Assembly: GCF_031845375.1 (NCBI RefSeq)
Contig: NZ_JAVREK010000007.1
Span: 62,001-126,000 of the forward strand
Source of the DNA: Streptomonospora wellingtoniae
GTDB taxonomy: Bacteria; Actinomycetota; Actinomycetes; Streptosporangiales; Streptosporangiaceae
DNA: 64,000 bases
Direction of reading: 5' to 3'
Shown piece by piece: positions 26,257-35,520 of this stretch (positions are counted from its first letter, which is position 1; the number at the start of each line of letters is the position of its first letter). Under the pieces are notes generated by a model that worked only from the letters and a program-made list of their open reading frames with translations, had not been told where the DNA came from and made no database searches. The position numbers and the translations under genes were made by a program.

Positions 26257-27816
26257 TCAGACGTTCTCGGCCGGAAGCCAGCCCCCGGCGCGCAGGGCGG
26301 AGAGCACCTCAGCGACCGACTCGCCCACGGAGCGGCCCTCGGTGTCGAGCACCAGCTCGGCGTCCTCCGGTTCCTCGTAGGGGTCGGAGATCCCGGTGAA
26401 CTCGGGGATCTCGCCCGCCCGCGCCTTAGCGTAGAGGCCCTTGCGGTCGCGCGCCTCGCACACCTCCAGCGGAGTGGCCACGTGCACCAGGAAGAAGTCG
26501 CCGACCTCCTCGACCATCGCGCGCACCTCGGCGCGCGTGGCGGCGTAGGGTGCGATGGGCGCGCAGACCGCGACGCCGCCGTGGCGGGAGATCTCGGCCG
26601 CGACGTACCCGATCCGCCGCACGTTGAGGTTGCGGTCGGCGCGCGAGAACGTCAGGCCCGCCGACAGCATGCGGCGCACGACGTCGCCGTCGAGCAAGGT
26701 CAGCGTGCGCCCCGACCGGCGGATGCCCTCGGCCACGCCGCGCGCGATGGTGGACTTGCCCGAGCCCGAGAGCCCGGTGAACAGGACGGTGAGCCCGCGC
26801 TCGGTGCGCGGCGGCCGGATGCGCGCCAGCTCCCCGGCCACGCGCGCCGGGGTGAACCACGGGGGCAGAGCGAGGCCCCGCGCCAGCGTCTCCTCGACCT
26901 CGGCCCCGTCCGGCAGGTCGGCGGCCGCCTCCGGCGCCACCTCGCCGACCGGGCGCCACTGCTCCTGGGCGGTGTCGTAGACCCACCCGGGTGCGGCGGC
27001 GACCGGGACCGGCGCCTCCTCCTCGGCGCCGTGGGACGGCGCGGAGTCGAGGGCCAGAAGGCGCGTCGCACCGTAGGCGGCGGCGACGTGGGCGTGCAGC
27101 AGGTCGCGGCGCTCGGCGGGCAGCCCGGCGGCGCCGTCGGCGCTCCAGCGGGGCAGGGTCGCCACGACGAACCGGGCGGGTGCGGGCAGCAGCGGCTCGG
27201 CGGCCAGCACGACCGGGGCCAGGCCCTCCGTCTCCAACGGGGCGTCGATGATCACCAGCACCTCGGCGCGGTCGGCGCCGGCCAACTCCTCGGCGGCGGC
27301 CCGGACCTGGTGGAGCTCACGGTGGTGCAGAGGGCGGGCCGTGACCACGGCCAGCACCGGGACGCCGCCGTCGCCGGCGAGCTCGCGCTGGCCGCGGACC
27401 TCCGCGGGCGAGAAGCGCAGATGGCGCAGCGCACCGTAGACGGGAGGCTGCGCGAAGCGGACCTCGCCCGCCAGCCGGTGGCCGGGCGCGCCCGCGCCGT
27501 CGCCGTCCTCGGCGCCGGCCCACCAGCGCTGGCCGACCCGCAGCTCGGCCAGTGGCGCCCCCTCGGGGTCGGTCAGCGTCAGCCGCTCGGCCTCGGCGAA
27601 CTCGTCGGGCACGGGCAGGGTGACCGGTATCGGCCACGGGGTGCCGTCAGGCAGGCGGCCGCGCTTGGCGACCGAGGCGGCCTCCTCCCGGGTCATGAAC
27701 CCGGCCAGCGGGTAGGCCCCGTTCAGGATCAGCTCCAGGTGGGCCAGGCTTACCGGATCGGGCGCGAACACCGGTGCCGCCGCCTCGTCCCCGCTGCGGT
27801 CACTGCTGTCGCTCAA
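26257..27816 (-). CDS. cysC: APS kinase with a degenerate N-terminal ATP sulfurylase domain
   Basis: A 519-residue protein. The C-terminal 180 residues are a complete adenylyl-sulfate kinase making PAPS from APS and ATP: P-loop FTGLSGSGKST, LLDGDVVRRMLSAGLTFSRADR, NVRRIGYVAAEI, CAPIAPYAATR and FTGISDPYEEPEDAELVLDT. The N-terminal part resembles PUA-like and catalytic ATP sulfurylase domains (NGAYPLAGFMTREE), but the QxRNPxHxxH motif is TARPLHHRELH and no GRDHAG motif was found. The sulfurylase half is therefore probably inactive or regulatory. Start is TTG at 27816 with GGGGAGG 5 nt upstream. Separate cysD and cysN genes in this window supply APS. Confidence 0.88.
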   Translation of the reverse strand: MSDSSDRSGDEAAAPVFAPDPVSLAHLELILNGAYPLAGFMTREEAASVAKRGRLPDGTPWPIPVTLPVPDEFAEAERLTLTDPEGAPLAELRVGQRWWAGAEDGDGAGAPGHRLAGEVRFAQPPVYGALRHLRFSPAEVRGQRELAGDGGVPVLAVVTARPLHHRELHQVRAAAEELAGADRAEVLVIIDAPLETEGLAPVVLAAEPLLPAPARFVVATLPRWSADGAAGLPAERRDLLHAHVAAAYGATRLLALDSAPSHGAEEEAPVPVAAAPGWVYDTAQEQWRPVGEVAPEAAADLPDGAEVEETLARGLALPPWFTPARVAGELARIRPPRTERGLTVLFTGLSGSGKSTIARGVAEGIRRSGRTLTLLDGDVVRRMLSAGLTFSRADRNLNVRRIGYVAAEISRHGGVAVCAPIAPYAATRAEVRAMVEEVGDFFLVHVATPLEVCEARDRKGLYAKARAGEIPEFTGISDPYEEPEDAELVLDTEGRSVGESVAEVLSALRAGGWLPAENV

Positions 27817-28418
27817 CCCGGCCTCCCCGTTCGTCTGCGCTGCCACGTCTGCGCAACAGCGTATTGGGCGCCGCGTGCGGACGGCATCCCGCCCGCCTTC
27901 CCGCACAGCCCTCGATAAGGGGTGCTTCGCGCGGGCGGTGCCGACCAAGCGCGCGAGGGCCGGGAACACCCGGGGCCGCGGCGGCGTTGTCACTAGTGGT
28001 CGCGCACGTTGGCGACCGACCGGCCGCCCCAGTGCGACCGGCCGATCCGCGCCCGGAACGGCCGGGGGCGCAGGTGTGCGCCCGCCGGTTCATCCCGACT
28101 CCACCTTCCTTCTCCGGTTCTCCGGACGATCACGCCCCGCCCGACCGCTGCCGCTGGCGCGGCCCCGGCGGGCAGAGCGGGGGGACATGACCCGGACCAC
28201 ATCCCGGATCTCCGACTCCGTGCACCCGCGACCGGCGAGCGGCGTAGGCTTGACCCCGGGGAGTACGACCACCCGCCGCGGGCCGGGCACCGGTCCTCGG
28301 CGGCTCGCGGCCGATCCCCCGCACACGGCAACCGCATCCGCCGGACACCCGCTCCCCCGACCGCGCACCGCGGAGCCCAGCACGGCCGAATCCCTGTCAC
28401 AGCCTTCCCTCTGGTGAT
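27817..28418. other. divergent intergenic region, cysC / mfd
   Basis: A 602-bp divergent region. The nonamer CGTCTGCGC is directly repeated at 27832-27840 and 27846-27854, close to the cysC start. A dyad GGTCGC-N8-GCGACC lies at 27998-28017 beside the palindrome CACTAGTG. No gene was recognised; open frames here are Arg/Pro-rich and domain-free. Confidence 0.5.
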
Positions 28419-31400
28419 ATGAGCCTTACCGGACTTCTCTCGGTCGTCGCCGACGACCCGGCCCTCAGTGCGGCGGTCGAGACCGCCCGCACCGGCCATG
28501 ACCCGCACCTCGACCTCGTCGCGCCGCCGTCGCTGCGCCCGTTCGTGATCGCCTCCCTGGCCGCCGGCGCCCCCGTGGGCGCCGAGCGGCCGGTGCTCGC
28601 CGTGACCGCGACCGAGCGCGAGGCAGGCGACCTCGCTGAGGCGCTGGAGTCCCTGCTGCCGGCGAACTCGGTCGCCCTGTTCCCGGCGTGGGAGACCCTG
28701 CCGCACGAGCGCCTGTCGCCGCGCTCGGACACGGTCGGTCAGCGCCTGGCCGTCCTGCGCCGCCTGGCCCACCCCGACCCCGCCGACCCGCTCACGGCGC
28801 CGCTGCGCGTCGTCGTGGCACCGATCCGCAGCGTCCTGCAGCCGCTGGTGGCAGGGCTCGGCGACCTCACTCCGGTGCGCGTGCGCCCGGGCGACGAGGT
28901 CGAGTTGGAGGGCTTGGTCCAGTCGCTGGTCGACGCCGGCTACGCCCGCGTCGACCTGGTCGAGAAGCGCGGCGACATCGCCGTGCGCGGCGGGATCCTG
29001 GACGTGTTCCCGCCCACCGAGGAGCACCCGCTGCGCCTGGAGCTCTGGGGCGACCGGGTCGAGGAGATTCGGTACTTCCAGGTCGCCGACCAGCGCTCGA
29101 TCGGCGAAGGCGACCAGTCCGAGGCGGCCTCGGGCCTGTTCGCTCCGCCGTGCCGCGAGCTCCTGCTCACCGGGCCGGTACGCGAGCGCGCCCGTGAGCT
29201 CGCCCAGCGGTACCCGGCCCTGGCCGAAGTGCTGGACAAGCTCGCCGAGGGCTCCTCGGTCGAGGGGATGGAGGCCTTCGCCCCGGTCCTCGCCGAGCGC
29301 ATGGAACCGCTGTTCAACTACCTGCCCGAGGGCGCGCACATCGTCGGCTGCGACCCCGAGCGCATCCGCACCCGCGCCCTGGAGCTGGAGGCCACCAGCC
29401 GGGAGTTCCTGGACGCGTCCTGGATCAACGCCGCGTCCGGCGGCGAGGCGCCCATCGACCTGGGCGGGTCCGCCTACAAGTCCATCGCCGAGGTCCGCGC
29501 CGACGCCGACGCCCTCGGGCTGCCCTGGTGGTCGATCTCGCCGTTCGACTCCGGCCCCGCCGCGGCTTCGGCCGAGGCCGCGGACGACGAAGGCGGCGGC
29601 CGGCGCGGCGACGCCGGCCGGGAGATGGGCGCGTCGGCCGCCGACACCTACCGCGGCGACACCGAGCGCGCCCTGGCGGATGTGAAGTCGTGGCTGCACG
29701 ACAGCTGGAGCGTCGTGCTGCTGACCCCCGGGCACGGGCCCGCCGAGCGCCTCGTGGCCATGCTGCGCGACGCCGGCTTGGGCGCGCAGCTGCGCTCAGA
29801 GGTCGACACCCCGCCCGACCGCTCCGTGGCCACGGTGGCGACCGGCGTGCTTGAGCACGGGTTCGTCTGGCGCTCGGTGCGGCTGGTCGTACTGACCGAG
29901 ACCGACCTGGCCGGGCAGCGCTCCTCCACCCGCGACATGCGCCGCATGCCCAGTCGGCGCCGCGGCACCGTCGACCCGCTGCAGCTGAAGTCGGGCGACT
30001 ACGTCGTCCACGAGCAGCACGGCGTTGGCCGCTACATCGAGATGGTCAGCCGCAACATCCAGGGCGCCACCCGCGACTACCTGGTCATCGAGTACGCGGC
30101 GACCAAGCGCGGCCAGCCGGGCGACCGGCTGTTCGTGCCCACCGACCAGCTTGAGGAGGTCACCCGCTACGTCGGCGGCGAGGCTCCGACGCTGTCCAAG
30201 ATGGGCGGCGCCGACTGGTCCAAGACCAAGAGCCGCGCACGCAAGGCCGTACGCGAGATCGCCGGCGACCTCATCCGGCTCTACAGCGCCCGCCAGGCCT
30301 CGCCCGGGCACGCCTTCGGTGCCGACACCCCGTGGCAGCGCGAGCTCGAGGACGCCTTCCCCTACGTCGAGACCCCCGATCAGCTCGCCGCGATCGAGGA
30401 GGTCAAGCAGGACATGGAGAAGTCGGTGCCGATGGACCGGCTCATCTGCGGCGACGTCGGATACGGCAAGACCGAGGTGGCGGTGCGCGCCGCGTTCAAG
30501 GCGGTGCAGGACGGCAAGCAGGTGGCGTTGCTGGTGCCCACCACACTGCTGGTCCAGCAGCACATGTCGACCTTCTCCGAGCGCTACGCCTCCTTCCCCG
30601 TGACGGTGCGCGCGATGTCGCGTTTCCAGACCGACGCCGAGGCCGAGGCCACCCGCGAAGGCCTGCGCAAGGGCGAGATCGACATCGTGATCGGCACGCA
30701 CCGACTGCTCTCCAGCGAAACCAGGTTCAAGAACCTCGGCCTGATCGTCATCGACGAGGAGCAGCGCTTCGGCGTCGAGCACAAGGAGACCCTGAAGCGA
30801 CTGCGCACCCAGGTCGACGTGCTGGCGATGTCGGCGACCCCCATCCCGCGCACCCTGGAGATGGGCATGACCGGCATCCGCGAGATGACCACCATCCTCA
30901 CCCCGCCGGAGGAGCGCCACCCGGTGCTCACCTTCGTCGGACCCTACGAGGAGAAGCAGATCGCGGCCGCCGTCCGGCGCGAGCTGATGCGCGAGGGCCA
31001 GGTGTTCTTCGTGCACAACCGGGTGGCGTCGATCGACAAGGTCGCGTCGTCGATCAGCCGGCTCGTGCCCGAGGCCCGGGTGGCTTACGCGCACGGCCAG
31101 ATGAACGAGCAGCAGCTCGAACGCGTCATGATCGACTTCTGGGAGAAGAACTACGACGTGCTGGTCTCCACCACGATCGTGGAGTCGGGGCTGGACGTGC
31201 CCAACGCCAACACGCTGATCGTCGACCGCGCCGACACCTACGGCCTCTCGCAGCTCCACCAGCTGCGCGGGCGCGTGGGCCGGGGCCGGGAGCGCGCCTA
31301 CGCCTACTTCCTCTACCCGCCGGACAAGCCGCTGAGCGAGACCGCGCACGAGCGGCTGGCCACAGTCGCCCAGCACACCGAGACCGGCGCGGGCATGTAC

Positions 31401-32042
31401 GTGGCGATGAAGGACCTGGAGATCCGCGGCGCGGGCAACATCCTGGGCGCCGAACAGTCCGGGAGCATCGCCGGAGTCGGGTTCGACCTGTACGTGCGCA
31501 TGGTCGGCGAGGCCGTCCGCGAGCTCAAGGGCGCCCCCGACGCGGGAGGCGCCGAGGAGTCCGAGACCAAGGTCGAGCTGCCGATCGACGCCCACATCCC
31601 GCACGGCTACGTGCCCGGCGAGCGGCTGCGGCTGCAGGCCTACAAGCGCATCGCCGGTGTCGGCAGCGAGGAGGACGTCGCCGCGGCCCGCGAGGAGCTG
31701 GTGGACCGCTACGGCCCGCCGCCCGAGGCGGTGGACAACCTGCTGGAGGTCGCCCGGTTCCGGGTGCTGGCCAAGCGCGCGGGGCTCACCGACGTCGTGC
31801 TGCAGGGCAGCCAGATCCGGTTCGCGCCGGTCGAGCTGCGCGAGTCCCAGCGACTGCGACTGCGGCGGCTCCACCCCAGGGCCGTGTACAAGGAGCCGGC
31901 CCAGACCCTGCTGGTGCCCGCTCCGAAGGCGGGCGGCCTGGGCGGCCGCCAGCTGCGTGACCTGGAGCTGCTGACCTGGTGCCGTGAGCTGGTCGGGGCC
32001 GTCTTCGAGCCCGGCAAGCAGAACACCGCCGCGCCCGCCTGA
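28419..32042 (+). CDS. mfd: transcription-repair coupling factor
   Basis: A 1207-residue ATP-dependent translocase that removes RNA polymerase stalled at lesions and recruits UvrA. In order: UvrB-like N-terminal domains (LFPAWETLPHERLSP), the RNA polymerase interaction domain (KSGDYVVHEQHGVGRYIEMV), then RecG-like motor domains. These have Walker A GDVGYGKTEVA (K near residue 684), Walker B VIDEEQRFGVEHKE and motif VI QLHQLRGRVGRG. The TRCF C-terminal domain ends the protein. All motifs look intact and the length is typical. It marks the conserved chromosomal backbone left of the polysaccharide locus. Confidence 0.97.
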   Translation: MSLTGLLSVVADDPALSAAVETARTGHDPHLDLVAPPSLRPFVIASLAAGAPVGAERPVLAVTATEREAGDLAEALESLLPANSVALFPAWETLPHERLSPRSDTVGQRLAVLRRLAHPDPADPLTAPLRVVVAPIRSVLQPLVAGLGDLTPVRVRPGDEVELEGLVQSLVDAGYARVDLVEKRGDIAVRGGILDVFPPTEEHPLRLELWGDRVEEIRYFQVADQRSIGEGDQSEAASGLFAPPCRELLLTGPVRERARELAQRYPALAEVLDKLAEGSSVEGMEAFAPVLAERMEPLFNYLPEGAHIVGCDPERIRTRALELEATSREFLDASWINAASGGEAPIDLGGSAYKSIAEVRADADALGLPWWSISPFDSGPAAASAEAADDEGGGRRGDAGREMGASAADTYRGDTERALADVKSWLHDSWSVVLLTPGHGPAERLVAMLRDAGLGAQLRSEVDTPPDRSVATVATGVLEHGFVWRSVRLVVLTETDLAGQRSSTRDMRRMPSRRRGTVDPLQLKSGDYVVHEQHGVGRYIEMVSRNIQGATRDYLVIEYAATKRGQPGDRLFVPTDQLEEVTRYVGGEAPTLSKMGGADWSKTKSRARKAVREIAGDLIRLYSARQASPGHAFGADTPWQRELEDAFPYVETPDQLAAIEEVKQDMEKSVPMDRLICGDVGYGKTEVAVRAAFKAVQDGKQVALLVPTTLLVQQHMSTFSERYASFPVTVRAMSRFQTDAEAEATREGLRKGEIDIVIGTHRLLSSETRFKNLGLIVIDEEQRFGVEHKETLKRLRTQVDVLAMSATPIPRTLEMGMTGIREMTTILTPPEERHPVLTFVGPYEEKQIAAAVRRELMREGQVFFVHNRVASIDKVASSISRLVPEARVAYAHGQMNEQQLERVMIDFWEKNYDVLVSTTIVESGLDVPNANTLIVDRADTYGLSQLHQLRGRVGRGRERAYAYFLYPPDKPLSETAHERLATVAQHTETGAGMYVAMKDLEIRGAGNILGAEQSGSIAGVGFDLYVRMVGEAVRELKGAPDAGGAEESETKVELPIDAHIPHGYVPGERLRLQAYKRIAGVGSEEDVAAAREELVDRYGPPPEAVDNLLEVARFRVLAKRAGLTDVVLQGSQIRFAPVELRESQRLRLRRLHPRAVYKEPAQTLLVPAPKAGGLGGRQLRDLELLTWCRELVGAVFEPGKQNTAAPA

Positions 32043-32072
32043 GAAGCCGCCGGCAACAGGACCCGATCCCGT

Positions 32073-32128
32073 CGATCTTGTAGCCATCGCAAGGAAAGCG
32101 ATGGCCATTGGCGATTGCCACAAGATCG
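32073..32128. repeat. dispersed palindromic element, copy 2
   Basis: Arms 32073-32090 and 32111-32128 pair with 2 mismatches over 18 bp around a 20-nt loop. The left arm is identical to copy 1 at 3504-3521. An alternative internal hairpin is perfect: GCCATCGC (32083-32090) against GCGATGGC (32098-32105). It starts 30 bp past the mfd stop, so it may serve as the mfd terminator and it marks the left edge of the polysaccharide locus. Confidence 0.8.
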
Positions 32129-32252
32129 GCGGGGCTGCTGTCGAGACCCGGCCCGTCTTGCGCGTGGATCACCTGCACCTGACCTTAAAACGACTACTCT
32201 TGGTGTTTGGTTCAGCACCTAAAGTGGTAATCGGGGAATGGAGCGGGCCGGG

Positions 32253-33908
32253 ATGGACACCTCCGCCGAAGGAGACCTCGCAGACGCGGCGGCCGCACTG
32301 CGCCGCCGGTGGCGTATCGCGGCGGCCTGCGCCGTCGCCGGGCCGCTTCTGGCCTCGGGTGCGCTGCTGGCGGCCCCGCCCACCTACACCTCCGTGACGG
32401 CCGTCCACGTCCGCCCCACAGGCGTCCCCGAGATCACCGGCGAGCAGTCGGGCCGGACCAACGGCGAGGTCAACCTCGACACCGAGGCGCAGATCGTCCG
32501 GTCGGCCGAGGTGTCGGCGGCGGCCGCCGAGCGGATCGGTCCCGGTGCCGACCCCGCCGAGCTGCGGCGCGAGGTCGAGGTCGGCGTTCCCCCCAACAGC
32601 AGCGTCCTGCGCATCTCCGCACCCGGCCCCGATCCCGCCGCGGCCCGCCGCGCCTCTGCCGCCTTCGCCGGCGCCTACCTCGACTACCGGGCCGACCAGG
32701 TCGACCGGCAGATCGGCGGCACCCTCTCCGCCCTGCGGGACGAGGCCGACTCCCGCTACGCGGAACTCGACCGCCTCACAGCGGAAGGCGGCGCCGAGCA
32801 GGCCCGCATCACCGCCCTGCAGAGCGAGATCACGGAGCTGAACAAGGAGATCCACCCGCTCGCGGCGCTGCGGGAGTCGGTGGTCCCCGCGCAGGTCATC
32901 ACCTCCGCCACCACACCCGAAGAGGCGACGTCGCCGGTTCCTCCGGTGTGGCTGGCGACGGGCGGCGCGCTGGGGCTGGCGGCCGGAGTCGCGGCGGCCT
33001 TCGGCGCCGAGCGGCGCGACCGCAGGCTGCACACCGTCCGCGACGCCCGACGCGCCGCGGGCCTCCCGGTACTGCTGCACGCACCGCGTACCGGCGGACG
33101 CGCACGCGGAGGCGAGCGTGCACGGGCGCGAGCGCGCCAGGAGGCCAACCGGGCGGCACTGAGCCTGGTCGCCGACCTCGGCCGATCCGGCGGCCGGTCC
33201 TGCGGCGCGGTGGTGCTCGTGCCGGGGATCGGCGGCGGGGCGGCGACCGCGGCGGCCGAGGAGCTCGGCGCCGCTCTGGCGCGCATCGGCGCCGACGTAC
33301 TGCTGGTCCGCGCCGACCCGGCGTCCGCCGAGTGGGCCGACAGAGCAGAGGCCGCGCCCGTCGGCGCCGGCCTTGCCGACGTGCTTCTCGGTGGCGCCGA
33401 CCCCGCCGAGCTGGAGCGCCGCACCGCGGCCGCGCCGGGCCTGCGCACTCTGGACTACGGCAGCGCCGACGCGACCGACGTGCTGCAGCGCCCGGCCACC
33501 GCCCGGTTGCTGGAGCGGCTGCGCGAGCAGGCCGACGTCGTCGTGGTCGCCACCGCCCCCACCGCCGAACGCGCCGACGCCTACGCGCTGACCCGCTGCG
33601 CCGACGCCGTCGTTCCGGTCGTCGAACTGGCCGCCGACCGCGCCGACGACCTGCGGTCGGCGCTGGACGCGTTCGCCTCCCTCGGCGCACACGTCCCGGG
33701 CGCCCTCGCCGCCGAGCCCCGGAAGAAGCGGCAGCACCGCGGCCGCAGCGGCCGGGCGGGCGAGCGGACCCGCGCGGTGGACGGGCGCGCAGCCGGGACG
33801 GGGATGCCGCGCGCCGGCTACCCGGCCTCGGCCCCGCACGGTTCACCGACCGGATCGCCCGGCGGCGAGGACCGGCACGACGGCACCGACCTCACCCTGC
33901 AGCGCTGA
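32253..33908 (+). CDS. Wzz-like polysaccharide chain-length/co-polymerase protein
   Basis: A 551-residue protein with the Wzz/YveK layout: cytoplasmic N-terminus, first membrane helix (about residues 20-41), extracellular region with a coiled-coil part (TLSALRDEADSRYAELDRLTAEG), second helix near 232-255, then a cytoplasmic domain resembling a BY-kinase/ParA fold. Where a Walker A lysine is expected the sequence reads PGIGGGAATAAAEELG, without the lysine, so nucleotide binding is probably impaired. The tail is Arg/Gly-rich, without a tyrosine cluster. Start taken at the ATG at 32253 with GGAG 9 nt upstream, rather than the ATG at 32238. First gene of the exopolysaccharide locus. Confidence 0.82.
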   Translation: MDTSAEGDLADAAAALRRRWRIAAACAVAGPLLASGALLAAPPTYTSVTAVHVRPTGVPEITGEQSGRTNGEVNLDTEAQIVRSAEVSAAAAERIGPGADPAELRREVEVGVPPNSSVLRISAPGPDPAAARRASAAFAGAYLDYRADQVDRQIGGTLSALRDEADSRYAELDRLTAEGGAEQARITALQSEITELNKEIHPLAALRESVVPAQVITSATTPEEATSPVPPVWLATGGALGLAAGVAAAFGAERRDRRLHTVRDARRAAGLPVLLHAPRTGGRARGGERARARARQEANRAALSLVADLGRSGGRSCGAVVLVPGIGGGAATAAAEELGAALARIGADVLLVRADPASAEWADRAEAAPVGAGLADVLLGGADPAELERRTAAAPGLRTLDYGSADATDVLQRPATARLLERLREQADVVVVATAPTAERADAYALTRCADAVVPVVELAADRADDLRSALDAFASLGAHVPGALAAEPRKKRQHRGRSGRAGERTRAVDGRAAGTGMPRAGYPASAPHGSPTGSPGGEDRHDGTDLTLQR

Positions 33909-34023
33909 TCGGGATGGCAGGAATCCGGCCTCCCGAAGCCTCCCGGACAACCCGCCGCCGCGCCGCCCGCACGTCCGGCGGCGCCGCAGCGGCCCGCTCG
34001 GTCGTCCGGGCAAGGACGAGACG

Positions 34024-35520
34024 ATGAGCCGGCGGTCGCCGCAGCCGGCGGCGGAAGCCGCCGGGGCCTCGCCGCCGACCGCTGCGCCCTCTCCCACCGG
34101 ACCCGGGGCCGACCCGTGCACGCCCGCCGCCGGCGGCACGGGGCGACGGGGCCTGTTCTCCCCGGGCTGGCCGGTCGTGTGGCTGCTCGCCGGCTACCCG
34201 TTGTGGTGGGCGCTGGGTCTGGGACGGTTCGCGTTCGTCGCGTTCGCCCTGCCCATGGCCGTCGAACTGGTGCGCCGACACCGCGCCGCCGGCCTCCGGC
34301 TGCCTCCCGGCTTCGGCCTTTGGGCGCTGTTCCTGCTGTGGTGCGCCGCCGGGCTGAGCCTCATCGGCACCGCGCCGCCGGGCACGCTGCCCGGAAGCGG
34401 CGGGATCCTCGGCGCACTGGTGCGGTTGGCCGTCTACCTGTCGCTGACGGTCCTGCTGGTCTACGTCGGCAATCTGAGCCGCCGCGAGCTGAGCGACCTC
34501 GCCGTCGCGCGGTCCCTTGGCTGGCTGTGCCTGGCGACCGTCGCCGGCGGCCTGCTCGGGATGGCGGCGCCGGGATTCGGGTTCACCGCGCCGACGGAGT
34601 TGCTGCTGCCCGCCGGCCTGGCGGCCGATCCTTATGTACAGGAGCTCGTCCATCCCGCGTCCGCTCAGGTCATGGAGGTACTCGGCTACGAGTCGCCGCG
34701 GCCCAAGGCCCCCTGGGAGTACACCAACACGTGGGGGAACATGCTCTCCCTGCTGCTGGCGTGGCTGCTGGCGGGGTGGATGCGGTGGCGCGAGCCGGGC
34801 GCCGACGGCCCCGTTCCGACGCGGCGCACGCGCGCCGACCTGCTCCGCGCCTGGACGGCGGGCACCGCCGTCGTCCTGGCGGTCGCGCCCGTCGTCTACT
34901 CGCTGAACCGCGCGGTGTGGGCGGGCCTGGCGCTGTCCCTGGGCTTCGTCCTGGTCCGACTGCTGCGCCGGGGCCGGGTGGTCGTGGTGGCGGCCGTGAG
35001 CGCCGCAGCGTGCGCCGCGCTGGCCGTCGCGCTGCTGTCCCCACTGATGGACGTGGTCCGCGAGCGGCTCGACAACCCGCACAGCGACGACGGCCGCGCC
35101 GCCACCAGCGTCGCCGCCGTACAGGCCGCCAACGCCTCGCCCGTGCTGGGCTGGGGCACCACCCGCGACATGGCGGGCAGCTCGCAGTCGATCGCGATCG
35201 GCCCCTCGCCCGACTGCCCCGGCTGCGGCAGCCACACCATCGGCAACAACGGGCAGTTCTGGCTGCTGCTGGTCGCCCACGGCTGGGGCGGCGCGGCGCT
35301 GTTCCTGGCCTTCTTCGGCCAGGTGGTGTGGCGCTACCGGCGCGAGTCGACGGTGCTGGGCACGGCGGCGCTGCTATCGGTGCTGCTCCTGTTCTGGTAC
35401 ATGTTCTTCTACGTCGCCCTCGCGGCGCCGCTGGCCGTCACCATGATCGCGGTCGCCCTGCTGTGGCGGCGCGCGGCCGAGGGCGCCGGCGGAGGCCCCG
35501 CGCCGGGGGGTGCCCGGTGA
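34024..35520 (+). CDS. O-antigen ligase / Wzy-type polymerase
   Basis: A 498-residue membrane protein with about ten to twelve helices and a large extracytoplasmic loop near residues 365-410 (SPVLGWGTTRDM...CPGCGSHTIGNNGQFWLLLVAHG). The loop's GWG and the H-x-x-x-N-N-x-x-x-x-x pattern are typical of the O-antigen ligase/Wzy superfamily. It would polymerise or ligate lipid-linked repeat units outside the membrane. The N-terminal 40 residues are Pro/Ala-rich and cytoplasmic. Its TGA overlaps the GTG of the next gene (GTGA), so the two are coupled. Confidence 0.85.
   Translation: MSRRSPQPAAEAAGASPPTAAPSPTGPGADPCTPAAGGTGRRGLFSPGWPVVWLLAGYPLWWALGLGRFAFVAFALPMAVELVRRHRAAGLRLPPGFGLWALFLLWCAAGLSLIGTAPPGTLPGSGGILGALVRLAVYLSLTVLLVYVGNLSRRELSDLAVARSLGWLCLATVAGGLLGMAAPGFGFTAPTELLLPAGLAADPYVQELVHPASAQVMEVLGYESPRPKAPWEYTNTWGNMLSLLLAWLLAGWMRWREPGADGPVPTRRTRADLLRAWTAGTAVVLAVAPVVYSLNRAVWAGLALSLGFVLVRLLRRGRVVVVAAVSAAACAALAVALLSPLMDVVRERLDNPHSDDGRAATSVAAVQAANASPVLGWGTTRDMAGSSQSIAIGPSPDCPGCGSHTIGNNGQFWLLLVAHGWGGAALFLAFFGQVVWRYRRESTVLGTAALLSVLLLFWYMFFYVALAAPLAVTMIAVALLWRRAAEGAGGGPAPGGAR

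Noticed and set aside
29796..32123. Minus-strand frame of 775 codons opposite mfd
   Set aside because: Antisense shadow of a complete mfd; no motif.
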